From Desulfoscipio geothermicus (GTDB lineage Bacteria > Bacillota > Desulfotomaculia > Desulfotomaculales > Desulfallaceae), in assembly GCA_016841645.1 (NCBI GenBank), contig JAENYS010000008.1:42455-106454 (forward strand): 64,000 nt of DNA, read 5' to 3'. Under the pieces are notes generated by a model. That model had not been told where the DNA came from. It did no database searches and was given only the letters and a program-made list of their open reading frames with translations. The translations under genes and the position numbers were made by a program. Positions 17,050-25,922 of the stretch are shown piece by piece. Each line of letters opens with the position of its first letter. The stretch's first letter is position 1.

Positions 17050-18075
17050 TTAGTGGTACACTAAAGCCATTGTGTCTGATCCCAGATTCAAAGTATACTG
17101 ACTACCGCGCAAACCAGGTGTTACATTGACCCCGCGCAGGTTAATAAAATCACCGTGTCTAACACCCCGCAGCGCGTCATTGATCCGGCTCCAGCAGTTC
17201 CCCCGGGCCTCGATATAACAAAAGTTATGTGTGCCGCAGGTACCGTCGCAAATATCAATAATCATCAGATCATTGTTCCGGTAAATATTGGTGGCCACTC
17301 CCACTATATTTACCTTTTGACCCAAGTATTTATTACCATTAACCAGTTTAACATAGCCCTCGCTGGCATATTTGTCCGGAGTACGATAAGCCTTAAACCG
17401 ATTAAATCCATCCTTACGCAGTACCAGGTAGTTAAAATCCACATCGTTTTTATGCTGCGCCCCGTATCTTTCCAAGACTTGTATGGAAGCCGGTTTCCAC
17501 CACGACTCGCAAGCGTGACTCCAACAAGCACAGCGCTGCTGCAATCCGGGATACTTCTTCCACGGATAAGCGCATGGGGCAAAAGCGCTGGCCAAATTAG
17601 CGGATTTAAGCTGCCAGTGCAAATCAGCAATCCTCCGGGACATGACTTCCGTAGCCGGTTCTATAATAGCCAGGCTGCCGTCATCCGCAGTCATCTCCAG
17701 TGCAAATTCAACAAGTGCCAGTGCCGATGCCGTGTCATACAGTTCGTATTCGTTAATTACATGAGAAGAGACCACCAGGTTGTAGTCTCCCCTGCCCAGC
17801 ACGCACCGGAGCCGGGCACTTTCTTTTTCCAGGCAGCCACAAACAGAACGGCAGACCCAGACAGGAATGGATATATGCTGTAGTACCAGCCAGCTTTTAA
17901 TGTTTGCCGCAGCAAAATCAAGATATTCCTGGCGGCGATCTAATAAGGCTATTTCAACACTCAAATCATGCATACCTGTAACTGAAAATAAAATATCGTA
18001 AAAATAAAGCACAGCCAGGGACACTGTGCCCGGGCCGGTGCCAATATCCAGCAACCTTAACTGTTTGGGCAGCAC
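17050..18075 (-). pseudogene. Rsm22-like methyltransferase with C-terminal OB-like domain, N-terminus missing
   Basis: The frame has 341 codons from GTG 18075, but an in-frame TAA lies 6 nt before this GTG, and the AAGGCGGG directly abutting it is too close to act as a normal ribosome site. SAM motif I (LLDIGTGPGTVS) comes at residue 8, where Rsm22-type enzymes normally have about 100 residues before it. Other features are SSHVINEYEL, a cysteine cluster (APCAYPW, CACWSHAC) that may hold Fe-S, and VDFNYLVLRKDG. The last ~95 residues look like an OB fold. A ribosomal RNA target is inferred. It is probably broken at the junction with the divergent gene at 18241. Confidence 0.6.
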
Positions 18076-18240
18076 CCCGCCTTAAATAAGGATACAATGA
18101 GGCTAAGGGGAAAAATTTTCAAAAACCCTAAGCAGTTGGACAAAGTAATTTCATTTGTAATATTGCAACTAACTATGAAAAAATTATATTATTTGACTAA
18201 TCAATCCAATAAACAAACAAAAAATAATAAGGAGGAAACC

Positions 18241-20421
18241 ATGGCTCCAGTTGATTTAGATTTATTTTTAGATGAAAGCGGGTTATTTAATGACATAACA
18301 TCAAACGACCGGCGCAGCTCGCTGGTGGGTGGTTTACTAACCCCGGGCGGTACGCTAACCGAAGAACAGGCAAAAAATATTTTATTAACCGCCTGCCAGA
18401 CGTCCGGCATAAACTGGTCCGGACGGGGAACGCTGCACGCCAATAAATTGCCCCGCGATAAGTTCCCCATAATGGCCCTGTCCGTTGCCCGGCAGCTAAC
18501 AGCCAGGCAGGTTATAATATTTATTATTGAAAACACGGAAAGGCTGCAAATTGTCGACCCAAACATAACTTACTTAAACATGCTGGCGGAGGGTATCACC
18601 CAACTCTTCAGCACCCTGAATGCCCGGTATGAGCAGATCAGCCTTTCCATTGAGGCTGCTATACGCATGGTAGAGGATAAACAGCACCCCGGTTCATTAA
18701 CGGACATCAAATCAGAGGAATACACAACCCGCCTGCAGGAACGTTTGCACTGGGCGTGGCTGCGACGGGGAATAACCGATGGCAGCAGCAAATGGCACAT
18801 GAATAACTTTATTATAGGATCGGCCAGAGATGAAAACAGGCTAATGCTGGCGGATGTACTATGCCATGCCTGGTTTTGCAGAAACACAAAGTTTTCGGGT
18901 GACCAGCGTATAGAACTGCAGACACTACTCGATGAACATGGTTATGTATATACCGTGCTGGAGCACGGCACCATTAGTGCCATAGAAAGACTGATGGCTG
19001 CCGGGGACCTGAGCGAAGCCTTTTACGAGATTTGCACCTCACTGCTGCAGGAGCAAAGGTTCAACAACCGGCGCACCGCCGAAAAGCTGTACAAAATCCT
19101 GCCACAATTAGTTAACCGTCTTGTGGAACTGCCGACTGCCGGACGTAATTACCAACTGAATACGATTAAAGGTAGAATTAATTATATAATCAATGTGGAC
19201 AAGCAGTATAACCAAGCCCTGTTTTTACTGTACCTGCTCAATACCCATTTATTGCGCCCCCTTAAAGACTCACCCGCAGCCGCGCTGGAAGAAACTTCAA
19301 TTGAGCTGATGAAACTGGAGATTTCCTCAGCAGTGCTGGCTATTGCCAACCACAGGGGCTGTATTAACAAGGCGGAGCAACTCATCCATGAGATTAAACA
19401 AATTATCCCCAAGCTGGCCGGTCAATGGGAAAACTTTCGGCACATTATAGAATTTTTATTTTACGAGTCAGTGCATCTCAATAATTGCTATGACTTTAAC
19501 AAAACCATTAAACTAATGGATACGTTGGAGAAATTTTATAACGATACAATTGAGCTCTACCCCATCGCCCTGCCTGAAATATTTCCGGAAAACCTCAAAT
19601 CCGATCTTAAAGGCAAGATACTGGGCAACAGATTACAGGCCTATATGTTTAAAGGCAGACTGGACCCTGCCTACTACGGACCGGCTCGCAGCGAATCCGA
19701 CGCGGCACTCACGGAATTTACCGGCTTCAATGACCGTTCCCGGCATTATATGTATCGATGCCAAATAGAAACAGACGCCGGCAGCTTAATAGCGGCACAG
19801 CACTACCTGGCCCAAGGGGTTGATAAAAAACAGCAGGTGCTTGACCTGCCGGAAATTGCCGCAGCCCTGGCCGGTGATCAACACAGGGAATATGACTTCG
19901 GCCTGATGCAATACGCCCGCTTGATGGCAGCAGCAGCAAATGCCGGTCAACAAGATCTGGCCGCTACAATGGAGCAAGCCTGGCAAAAAAACGATCTGGA
20001 CAACCACCCAGTGCTGCAGGGTGATTTTAAAGACCACCCGGTGGAGATAATTACCTGGAAAAAGGGCAGCTACTACCTGGCCACCGGCAGTATCAAGGCC
20101 GGGCTGGACTGGCACAACCGCTCCCTGGAAATCTGCTTTTATGATAAAGATAACTTGACCCTGCAAACCATCGGCCTGGGGGTACTAGCGGAACAAGCCG
20201 GACACCTGGCCGTGGCCGGTGATAAATACAGGAAAGAGTATAAAAACGCTGTAAAAGAAGCTTTAAACAAACACCGGGAGATTTTCAGCCAGCCCGGCCT
20301 GCCCCAAGCTATGGTTGATTATTTCACCGACTGGCCCCCAGTGCTGGAACAGGCCCTCCAGCATCAGGATGAGGAAACCGCCGCTGGACTGCTAAACCTG
20401 GCGCACCGGGTGCCGTTTTAA
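18241..20421 (+). CDS. DUF3800-like domain fused to a long helical-repeat region
   Basis: A 726-residue protein. ATG 18241 is chosen because AAGGAGGAAACC precedes it perfectly; the upstream ATG 18097 has no site. The start DLDLFLDESG and the later DENRLMLADVLCHAWF match the DUF3800 pattern (RNase H-like fold with an early catalytic-type Asp and a late Asp), over about residues 1-240. The remaining ~480 residues are mostly amphipathic helices, TPR-like in places (LYKILPQLVN, ALFLLYLLNTH, AQHYLAQGVDK). DUF3800 proteins are frequent in defence islands but lack a settled function. It lies beside the type III-B locus and ends shortly before a broken nucleotidyltransferase. Confidence 0.7.
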   Translation: MAPVDLDLFLDESGLFNDITSNDRRSSLVGGLLTPGGTLTEEQAKNILLTACQTSGINWSGRGTLHANKLPRDKFPIMALSVARQLTARQVIIFIIENTERLQIVDPNITYLNMLAEGITQLFSTLNARYEQISLSIEAAIRMVEDKQHPGSLTDIKSEEYTTRLQERLHWAWLRRGITDGSSKWHMNNFIIGSARDENRLMLADVLCHAWFCRNTKFSGDQRIELQTLLDEHGYVYTVLEHGTISAIERLMAAGDLSEAFYEICTSLLQEQRFNNRRTAEKLYKILPQLVNRLVELPTAGRNYQLNTIKGRINYIINVDKQYNQALFLLYLLNTHLLRPLKDSPAAALEETSIELMKLEISSAVLAIANHRGCINKAEQLIHEIKQIIPKLAGQWENFRHIIEFLFYESVHLNNCYDFNKTIKLMDTLEKFYNDTIELYPIALPEIFPENLKSDLKGKILGNRLQAYMFKGRLDPAYYGPARSESDAALTEFTGFNDRSRHYMYRCQIETDAGSLIAAQHYLAQGVDKKQQVLDLPEIAAALAGDQHREYDFGLMQYARLMAAAANAGQQDLAATMEQAWQKNDLDNHPVLQGDFKDHPVEIITWKKGSYYLATGSIKAGLDWHNRSLEICFYDKDNLTLQTIGLGVLAEQAGHLAVAGDKYRKEYKNAVKEALNKHREIFSQPGLPQAMVDYFTDWPPVLEQALQHQDEETAAGLLNLAHRVPF

Positions 20422-20454
20422 AACTGCGATGTCAAACACAAAGGAAGTGGTCAA

Positions 20455-20544
20455 ATGCCTAAAACAACAGATGATATAAATAAAATCATTAAGACATGTA
20501 TTTCTATCCTTGCTCCAAAAGACATCACTGTCCATAAACTATAG
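20455..20544 (+). pseudogene. N-terminal remnant of a MNT-type nucleotidyltransferase
   Basis: A 29-codon frame with AAAGGAAG upstream of ATG 20455. It resembles the first helix of small nucleotidyltransferases of the MNT/HEPN type, up to KDITVHKL, where the strand leading to the GSY-type catalytic motif should begin, and then stops at TAG. The rest of the gene is absent. Confidence 0.45.
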
Positions 20545-20557
20545 AATACCAGTTTTG

Positions 20558-20583
20558 ACTAAGACACGGGGACGTTTCGTTTG
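20558..20583 (+). repeat. GACACGGGGACG-type relic, resembling flanks of Y1/REP transposases
   Basis: The stretch containing ACACGGGGACGTTTCGTTTG resembles the 'ACAcGGGGACGgTTCTTTTGT' sequence often seen beside IS200/REP-associated transposases in Firmicutes. This identification is from memory. No transposase is present; it immediately follows the truncated nucleotidyltransferase, so it may mark the event that cut it. Confidence 0.35.
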
Positions 20584-20604
20584 TATTCTCTTAAGCCTGA
20601 TAAA

Positions 20605-20636
20605 TTAAATCCCGGTATGTAGTATGCCGGGATTTA
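20605..20636. terminator. Hairpin between convergent genes
   Basis: Arms TTAAATCCCGGTAT and ATGCCGGGATTTAA pair over about 14 bp with one G-U or mismatch. It lies between the plus-strand remnant and the end of csx1 on the minus strand. A T-run is weak, so it may be a bidirectional terminator. Confidence 0.45.
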
Positions 20637-20787
20637 AACTAATAAGCTAATTTAATTTCCTCGAGATAAATCAATTCCACCAGGCGATAGGACTGTTGCA
20701 TTTTGGTGCTACTTGGCTTTTATGCGAATTTTTTATACATTGGGTCCGGGTAGTACCTCATCAGTCATCGTACCGCAGTTAAATAAT

Positions 20788-22299
20788 TTAATTAGGGGCG
20801 TGGTCAAAAACCGTCACTAAACCAGTAGTTGGTGATTTGTAAAGAAGCCTTTTAGCTTTTCCATGTAAGGCATGAGCTACCTTTAAATATAACCACACCG
20901 GGCCTTGACCGGTTATAACTACTTCTTTGCCTTCACCCGCCTGTTCCAAAATTTTACTAATGTAATAAATAGTATTGTCCAGCTTAGCAACGTCACCATA
21001 TACTTCCTTTAAATCTATCACAACAGTATCCCTGCCCTGAACCTCGGGATTTGCAAAGCCTTCCAGCAATGCATTTAACATCTTAGGAAGATCACAGGCA
21101 CGTTTATAAATGCTTTCAACGCCAGCGGGATCTTCACGCATACCACAATGGGCTACATCGTTTCTAAGATCAGTAATAAAATCCCAATTTTTTGCCAATT
21201 CGCGTGCCATAGGTAACTCATCCCACCAATAAGGTGGAAGATTTTTATCTTCATTACGGCACCATTGTGCAGCAGCGCCCAAGGCATTCTCCAATTCAAA
21301 ACGCCTTTTTATATTAAACCATTGTATGTTTAAGTTCATGGCCAATAAGCAAACTATCCATTCCCTGCTCAGGGTGATAGCTTGAGTTATCAATCTTTTC
21401 TCCAAAAACCGCTCAATCAGCAATAGTTGAACAGTAAGATTGTGGTGACTTGGTTTTTGGGGTTCTGCCACATAAAAGGGACGATATTGTTCCGCCACTT
21501 CCTCCAACAACATATTAAAGGGTTTAGCCCAGCGCCCTATTTCTTGCTGCACTTTAGGCAAATAATCCAGAAATGCTTTTACATGTTTAGAAATATCCAC
21601 CGGACGAGACAAGTGTAAAGATCGACTAATGTCATTTAAAGCATTTGCAGTATTCCTGATATGTTCCGGCGCTTCCGATTGTCTTTCTCTGTAGGGCAAG
21701 GTATGGGCACGGGTAAGCAATTCGGCCAGGTGACCGGCATCATCCCGGCGCTTTAGAGCATCTACAGCAGCCAACCATTCCAACAACTGCTCAAGAGGGG
21801 TTAAATCAAAAACCGGTACTTTGGGCACATCTCCCGTGTTTTCTCCCCGAACAAAAGCTCCATACACGATTTTCTTGAGCTTTACATCTTTAGCAACCCG
21901 CAGATATGACATGGCAATAAAAGCCATCAATGGTAGAGAACGCATAGCATGAGTGATATCCAAAATAACCTCATCACCTGGATCGACTACACCGGTAATT
22001 TTATCGAAAAATTGCCATAGCTCTTCCTCCGATTTGGCCTCGGAAATATCCACCGGCTGGAAAAGTACATTATGGTTCCCTTCCACCCTGCTTTTTAATT
22101 CGCTAAAATGTGTATGTCCCTTGGCCTGGGGAGTGACAAAAACAATTAACCTTTCCGGGTTAAAAAATGACACCACCGCTTCGGGAAAAAGCTCGGTCCT
22201 GTAAGATTTGTCGTTAAATACATATTCAGAAACGCTGTATCGGCCTTCTTTACCATCTTGTGGTGTCGGCAAACCTAGAAAACTTAGTGCCTTTATCAA
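20788..22299 (-). CDS. csx1: Type III CRISPR ancillary ribonuclease Csx1-like (TIGR02221, CARF-HEPN)
   Basis: A 503-residue protein. Residues 1-160 form a CARF-type Rossmann domain, with the family signature DITHAMRSLPLMAF at 114-127. A helical region follows, and a HEPN ribonuclease motif R-x4-H (RNDVAH) lies near residues 378-383. In this family, cyclic oligoadenylate made by Cas10 binds the CARF domain and switches on HEPN RNA cleavage, producing cell dormancy or death after phage RNA is sensed. It is the last gene of the cmr cluster, separated from cmr6 by a 142-nt gap with a possible structured RNA. Confidence 0.87.
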   Translation of the reverse strand: MIKALSFLGLPTPQDGKEGRYSVSEYVFNDKSYRTELFPEAVVSFFNPERLIVFVTPQAKGHTHFSELKSRVEGNHNVLFQPVDISEAKSEEELWQFFDKITGVVDPGDEVILDITHAMRSLPLMAFIAMSYLRVAKDVKLKKIVYGAFVRGENTGDVPKVPVFDLTPLEQLLEWLAAVDALKRRDDAGHLAELLTRAHTLPYRERQSEAPEHIRNTANALNDISRSLHLSRPVDISKHVKAFLDYLPKVQQEIGRWAKPFNMLLEEVAEQYRPFYVAEPQKPSHHNLTVQLLLIERFLEKRLITQAITLSREWIVCLLAMNLNIQWFNIKRRFELENALGAAAQWCRNEDKNLPPYWWDELPMARELAKNWDFITDLRNDVAHCGMREDPAGVESIYKRACDLPKMLNALLEGFANPEVQGRDTVVIDLKEVYGDVAKLDNTIYYISKILEQAGEGKEVVITGQGPVWLYLKVAHALHGKAKRLLYKSPTTGLVTVFDHAPN

Positions 22300-22332
22300 C
22301 CTAACTATCTCCTTTAATATAAAGTGTTTCTA

Positions 22333-22412
22333 GGGCAGGTTGTGCAAAGCACCAGCCAACTCATAGTACAAACCCCAAAGTTATTAAGAAAATAACTATG
22401 CCACACCTGCCC
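22333..22412 (-). ncRNA. Possible structured RNA leader between cmr6 and csx1
   Basis: Several nested pairings fall in 80 nt: outer arms GGGCAGGT (22333-22340) and ACCTGCCC (22405-22412), CATAGT/ACTATG (22362-22367 and 22395-22400), TTATT/AATAA at 22381-22395, and GTGC-AAA-GCAC (22342-22352). Together they suggest a closed multi-branch fold in the 5' leader of csx1. No known RNA family is recognised. Confidence 0.35.
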
Positions 22413-22441
22413 CCAATAATATTAAATAATTACTTTTACCT

Positions 22442-23614
22442 CTAATCGCCCTTATTTAGTACAATTCTTATTCGCTCTATTTTCTTTGCATTTTTATCAT
22501 TTGGCTTTTTCCATTGTTTGGTTTTTTTAGTTTTATACCATTCAGCCAGTAAATGTGCTATCTCAAGTGCGTCAGCAGGCGATGCCCCCGCGCCGTCCAT
22601 ACGGTCCAGCCATTTATTAGTAAGCTGTTTCATAAACTTTTCCGGATCATTACTATAACCATCCTGCTCCATTTCAAACCGGTGGGGACTCATAGTTGCC
22701 ATAGCCTGCTGTTGCTGCTCGGCTTGTTTTTCCTCCTCCTCACTGCGCCTAAGTACCTGTTCTTTCTGCTGAAAATTTTGCAATTGATTTTTAAATGACT
22801 TTTCGTTCTCTACATCCGGCACGAATCTACCGTAACCGGCCGCCGTTTTAGCCCCGGCACCGTTCCAGGTAAGAGCTTCCTCCAGCCACTGCATAGCTGT
22901 ATGAGCATCCGTCCGGTCTGCCTGCTCATCCGGTCGACGTGGCGCAATAGCGAAAATAAATGTTTCACCGGGGGCCACGACCAAAAACGGGATTGGCTCC
23001 GGGCTTAACCAGTCAGCGGGGGGTGTCTCATTCTGGCCGTTATTACGGTAATATTCAGAGTAATGTGGCGTCATTACATCCGCCGCCAGTTGAACCCGCT
23101 CCGCCGGAAGGGCATCAAAGAAAATTACACTGCCAACACTTTTACTCTCCTGGCCCACCGGGCCTAAAATACGTTTGATAACCTCGTCTTTTACCTCCTG
23201 CCAATTTTTAGCCCAAGAACGGATAATCCCTTTTACAGAACTGCCCGGCAAATAAGGTGTGCCCAGCGTAAAATGCCAGGCAAAACCATTTTCTACAGGG
23301 TGATTTCTGCCCAGGCCGGTAACAAAATGCCATTGTGTTTTAAAGGGACGTACCTCGCCATTAAGTTTCAAAACCATCTCCGTCAGGCGCATGGACATAT
23401 CTCTTATTCTTGAACTGTCACCGATCTTGCAGCTGGTAACTCTATTAATCCAATCGGTTTTCGGATTTTGATTATTATTTCCCCGGGCCGCCAGTGACCA
23501 TAAGTTGTTGTTCACTTGCCAAACATGGCAAAACTTATCGTACCACAGGCCACAATTTGTCCCGGCATTAAACTCCCCTGGCTCATTGCGTAACCTGTAT
23601 AAGGGCAAATTCAT
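22442..23614 (-). CDS. cmr6: Type III-B CRISPR RAMP protein Cmr6
   Basis: A 390-residue protein starting at ATG 23614, with GGGGAG upstream. The ATG overlaps the cmr5 stop (ATGA). It has the RAMP glycine-rich segment LPGSSVKGIIRSWA and a later AAGYGRF loop. The C-terminal ~110 residues are a charged, glutamine-rich helical extension beyond the usual RAMP core. Cmr6 sits near the head-side end of the Cmr backbone and helps bind the 3' part of the crRNA/target duplex. It is last in the tightly spaced cmr1-6 run. Confidence 0.85.
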   Translation of the reverse strand: MNLPLYRLRNEPGEFNAGTNCGLWYDKFCHVWQVNNNLWSLAARGNNNQNPKTDWINRVTSCKIGDSSRIRDMSMRLTEMVLKLNGEVRPFKTQWHFVTGLGRNHPVENGFAWHFTLGTPYLPGSSVKGIIRSWAKNWQEVKDEVIKRILGPVGQESKSVGSVIFFDALPAERVQLAADVMTPHYSEYYRNNGQNETPPADWLSPEPIPFLVVAPGETFIFAIAPRRPDEQADRTDAHTAMQWLEEALTWNGAGAKTAAGYGRFVPDVENEKSFKNQLQNFQQKEQVLRRSEEEEKQAEQQQQAMATMSPHRFEMEQDGYSNDPEKFMKQLTNKWLDRMDGAGASPADALEIAHLLAEWYKTKKTKQWKKPNDKNAKKIERIRIVLNKGD

Positions 23615-24006
23615 ACTATACCACTCCCCGATTTCAGGTAAGCCGCAGCAAATTTTTTCAGCCACTGCAACCAGGCCAGTGCCTCAGCCTGGGCACGGAT
23701 ATAAGTATCACGTTCATTATTAACAATGGCGCTCATTAAATCGTTGGCCCCCCGGTAAGGAGCTTTGTTATCGTTGCGGCAAAGCCAATCTCCCATATGC
23801 CGATACAGGACCTTATGCGCATCATCTTGATTCCCTCTCGCAGCGGCCAATAATGTAGCGGCAGCCTGCCCCAACCCATTCATCAAAATAGTGGCCGGTA
23901 AACTTTTCACATAGGAAGTATATTTATAGTTCCAGTCAGCATTTCTTTGCTCCAACTGCATGATTTTGTTAAAGGCATCGGCAGCCCTCATCTGTTCCAG
24001 GGTCAT
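23611..24006 (-). CDS. cmr5: Type III-B small subunit Cmr5
   Basis: A 131-residue, all-helical protein starting MTLEQMRAADA, with GGAGGTG upstream of ATG 24006. Length and features (NGLGQAAATLLAA and the closing WLQWLKKFAAAYL) match the Cmr5 family, which forms the inner filament of the Cmr effector and contacts target RNA. It lies 6 nt after cmr4 and overlaps cmr6 by 4 nt. Confidence 0.85.
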   Translation of the reverse strand: MTLEQMRAADAFNKIMQLEQRNADWNYKYTSYVKSLPATILMNGLGQAAATLLAAARGNQDDAHKVLYRHMGDWLCRNDNKAPYRGANDLMSAIVNNERDTYIRAQAEALAWLQWLKKFAAAYLKSGSGIV

Positions 24007-24012
24007 ACTCCG

Positions 24013-24828
24013 CTACACCTCCCCCTCACCCAACCACTGGACAGCGCACCAACCCTGCCCCACAGTTTCGTTGCCACCCACCTGCAGGTAAGGACGCCCA
24101 CTGAATAATTCTTTTATCCTCTCCAGTGCATTTTCTTTATCCGGACGGGTAATTAGCAAAGCATAAAAAAGGCTGTCCGGCGGCAAGGTTTCCTCGTACC
24201 AGAGGTCCTTGCTGGTTTTTGTCTCTTCGTCCAGGCTATTGCGGCCATTAACCTGCAGTCCGTATGAAGCATAATAATTAAAATCATCATCACAAAGAAT
24301 AACCAACTGGCCAGCTAGCCGTTCCCGTACAGACCGGTGATAAATAAGCGGCTGGATAGCCGCAATTATCGCGGTGACATCTTGCTGTTTAACTTCAAAA
24401 GAAAGCTCCTCCAGGAATAAACCATCTATATGTTCTGCTGCTACAGCATGTTCTTTTTCAGGATTTGGAATATTAAAGGCAACCTCCCGATCGGCTAATT
24501 TACTGTCACGCATATAACGTTCAAGTATATAAGGGCAGGTTATCCACTTAAAATGCCCGGTAAGCGAGCGCACCGGCAACAGAAGCAGCCGGGCATCGGT
24601 AACAGCAACCGCACCGGCATTATCTTGTTTGCCAAAAATCTCATTTATTTCAGGTGATTCTTTTTGACGTGCTAAATCTCTCAAAGCTCCTTTCAAACTG
24701 GAACCCACGATAACAGGATAACCCGTTGAAGATTCCCTGGCCACCGGCAAGTCAACCACCCCGGTGCTTTGTTCTGTCCCAGGATGCAAGCTTGTTTCCG
24801 CCAACAAGCCAATCATGGCATTTTTCAT
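24013..24828 (-). CDS. cmr4: Type III-B RAMP backbone/RNase subunit Cmr4
   Basis: A 271-residue RAMP (Cas7-type) protein. It has GSSLKGALRDLARQ near residue 42, the following FGKQDNAGAVAVTDARLLLLPVRS stretch split by the thumb loop, and a closing GGNETVGQGWC glycine loop. Cmr4 copies form the backbone and cut the bound target RNA every 6 nt. Cmr4 begins right at the end of cmr3 (TAA followed by ATG), so they are translated together. Confidence 0.87.
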   Translation of the reverse strand: MKNAMIGLLAETSLHPGTEQSTGVVDLPVARESSTGYPVIVGSSLKGALRDLARQKESPEINEIFGKQDNAGAVAVTDARLLLLPVRSLTGHFKWITCPYILERYMRDSKLADREVAFNIPNPEKEHAVAAEHIDGLFLEELSFEVKQQDVTAIIAAIQPLIYHRSVRERLAGQLVILCDDDFNYYASYGLQVNGRNSLDEETKTSKDLWYEETLPPDSLFYALLITRPDKENALERIKELFSGRPYLQVGGNETVGQGWCAVQWLGEGEV

Positions 24829-25920
24829 TTATTCATCCCCCCAGCGTCCTATTAATACTTGTCCATAACCGTAATTCCTTTTATTGCCCAAAATACTACC
24901 ATGCAGTGCGGTAACCTGCTCCAAGTGTTCTTCACCAGCTTCATAAAACCAGGTACTGCCTGGCGGTATTACCGGACTAAGCGGGCGTGGACAATGATTT
25001 AGCATATCCCATCCACCCACCTGCTCAACTTTGCTAGTGCAAGCCGAAACACAACGGCCCGGAACTACCCCAGGTCCATGTTTAATGGTTTCTTGCGCCG
25101 CACCGGCTGAGTTAAAGAAGGCTGGAGTAATGAGTATAACAGCGAACTTGACTGCACCATTTTTCGGCTTTAAAGATGGACATTCCGGTAAAGTCAAATT
25201 GAAGTCAGCAATTTTCAGCTGGGCCAGCCGGCCCTCACCACCCAGCCTTACTATTTCGCATACATTATTCTGCCAGTCATCTGGTAGACCATCAACCCCA
25301 ACTGCCAGTGATATATTACGGTTTGGCCGGACATGTACACATGAATATAACTTTTTGTCTTGCGCCGTGTGTGTTGTTGCCTGTATTTCTAGGCCCACCC
25401 GGTACTCCTCATGCCACAGCTCGTTTCTCTGCTTAACCTGTCCCGCAGCCGGCAGACCCCCTTCAAGCACCGCACCCATTCCTTCCATGGTACACCATTC
25501 CTTCTCCATAGGTTTAGCACCAGGATGCTTTATACAAGGAACCGGCAATCTCACCGCGCCCAGATCGCAAAAAACTTCTTTTCCGTCTGGAACAAGGCGT
25601 GTATATAGACCTGAAGATTCTTGCTTTAGCAGTAACAATGTTGCAGCAAACAAAACTTGATCATCCATTAAAAGGTAAGGTCCTTTAAGCTTTAGCTGTC
25701 CTAAATCGTCCGGTGTGCCCAATTCTTCCGGCCATTTCTGAGGCATTTCAGGCGTCCACCCCTGCCAATAAGCCAAAGTTGTGCGAATAACTCCCTGTAA
25801 AGTGGACATATATGGGGGGAAGCAACCGTTAACTCCGGACTGCCCGCCCTCCCCCGCATTGTATGGCATACCGTCACGGAAAAAGAACGTGTCCAGGGCA
25901 TTAAATTTCCACATTTTCAT
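24829..25920 (-). CDS. cmr3: Type III-B RAMP protein Cmr3
   Basis: A 363-residue Cas5-type RAMP protein. The N-terminus has the Cmr3 signature LDTFFFRDGMPYNAGEGG and the C-terminus the G-loop GNKRNYGYGQVLIG. Cmr3 caps the foot of the complex with Cmr2 and holds the crRNA 5' tag. It starts 2 nt after cmr2 ends and abuts cmr4. Confidence 0.87.
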   Translation of the reverse strand: MKMWKFNALDTFFFRDGMPYNAGEGGQSGVNGCFPPYMSTLQGVIRTTLAYWQGWTPEMPQKWPEELGTPDDLGQLKLKGPYLLMDDQVLFAATLLLLKQESSGLYTRLVPDGKEVFCDLGAVRLPVPCIKHPGAKPMEKEWCTMEGMGAVLEGGLPAAGQVKQRNELWHEEYRVGLEIQATTHTAQDKKLYSCVHVRPNRNISLAVGVDGLPDDWQNNVCEIVRLGGEGRLAQLKIADFNLTLPECPSLKPKNGAVKFAVILITPAFFNSAGAAQETIKHGPGVVPGRCVSACTSKVEQVGGWDMLNHCPRPLSPVIPPGSTWFYEAGEEHLEQVTALHGSILGNKRNYGYGQVLIGRWGDE

Positions 25921-25922
25921 TT

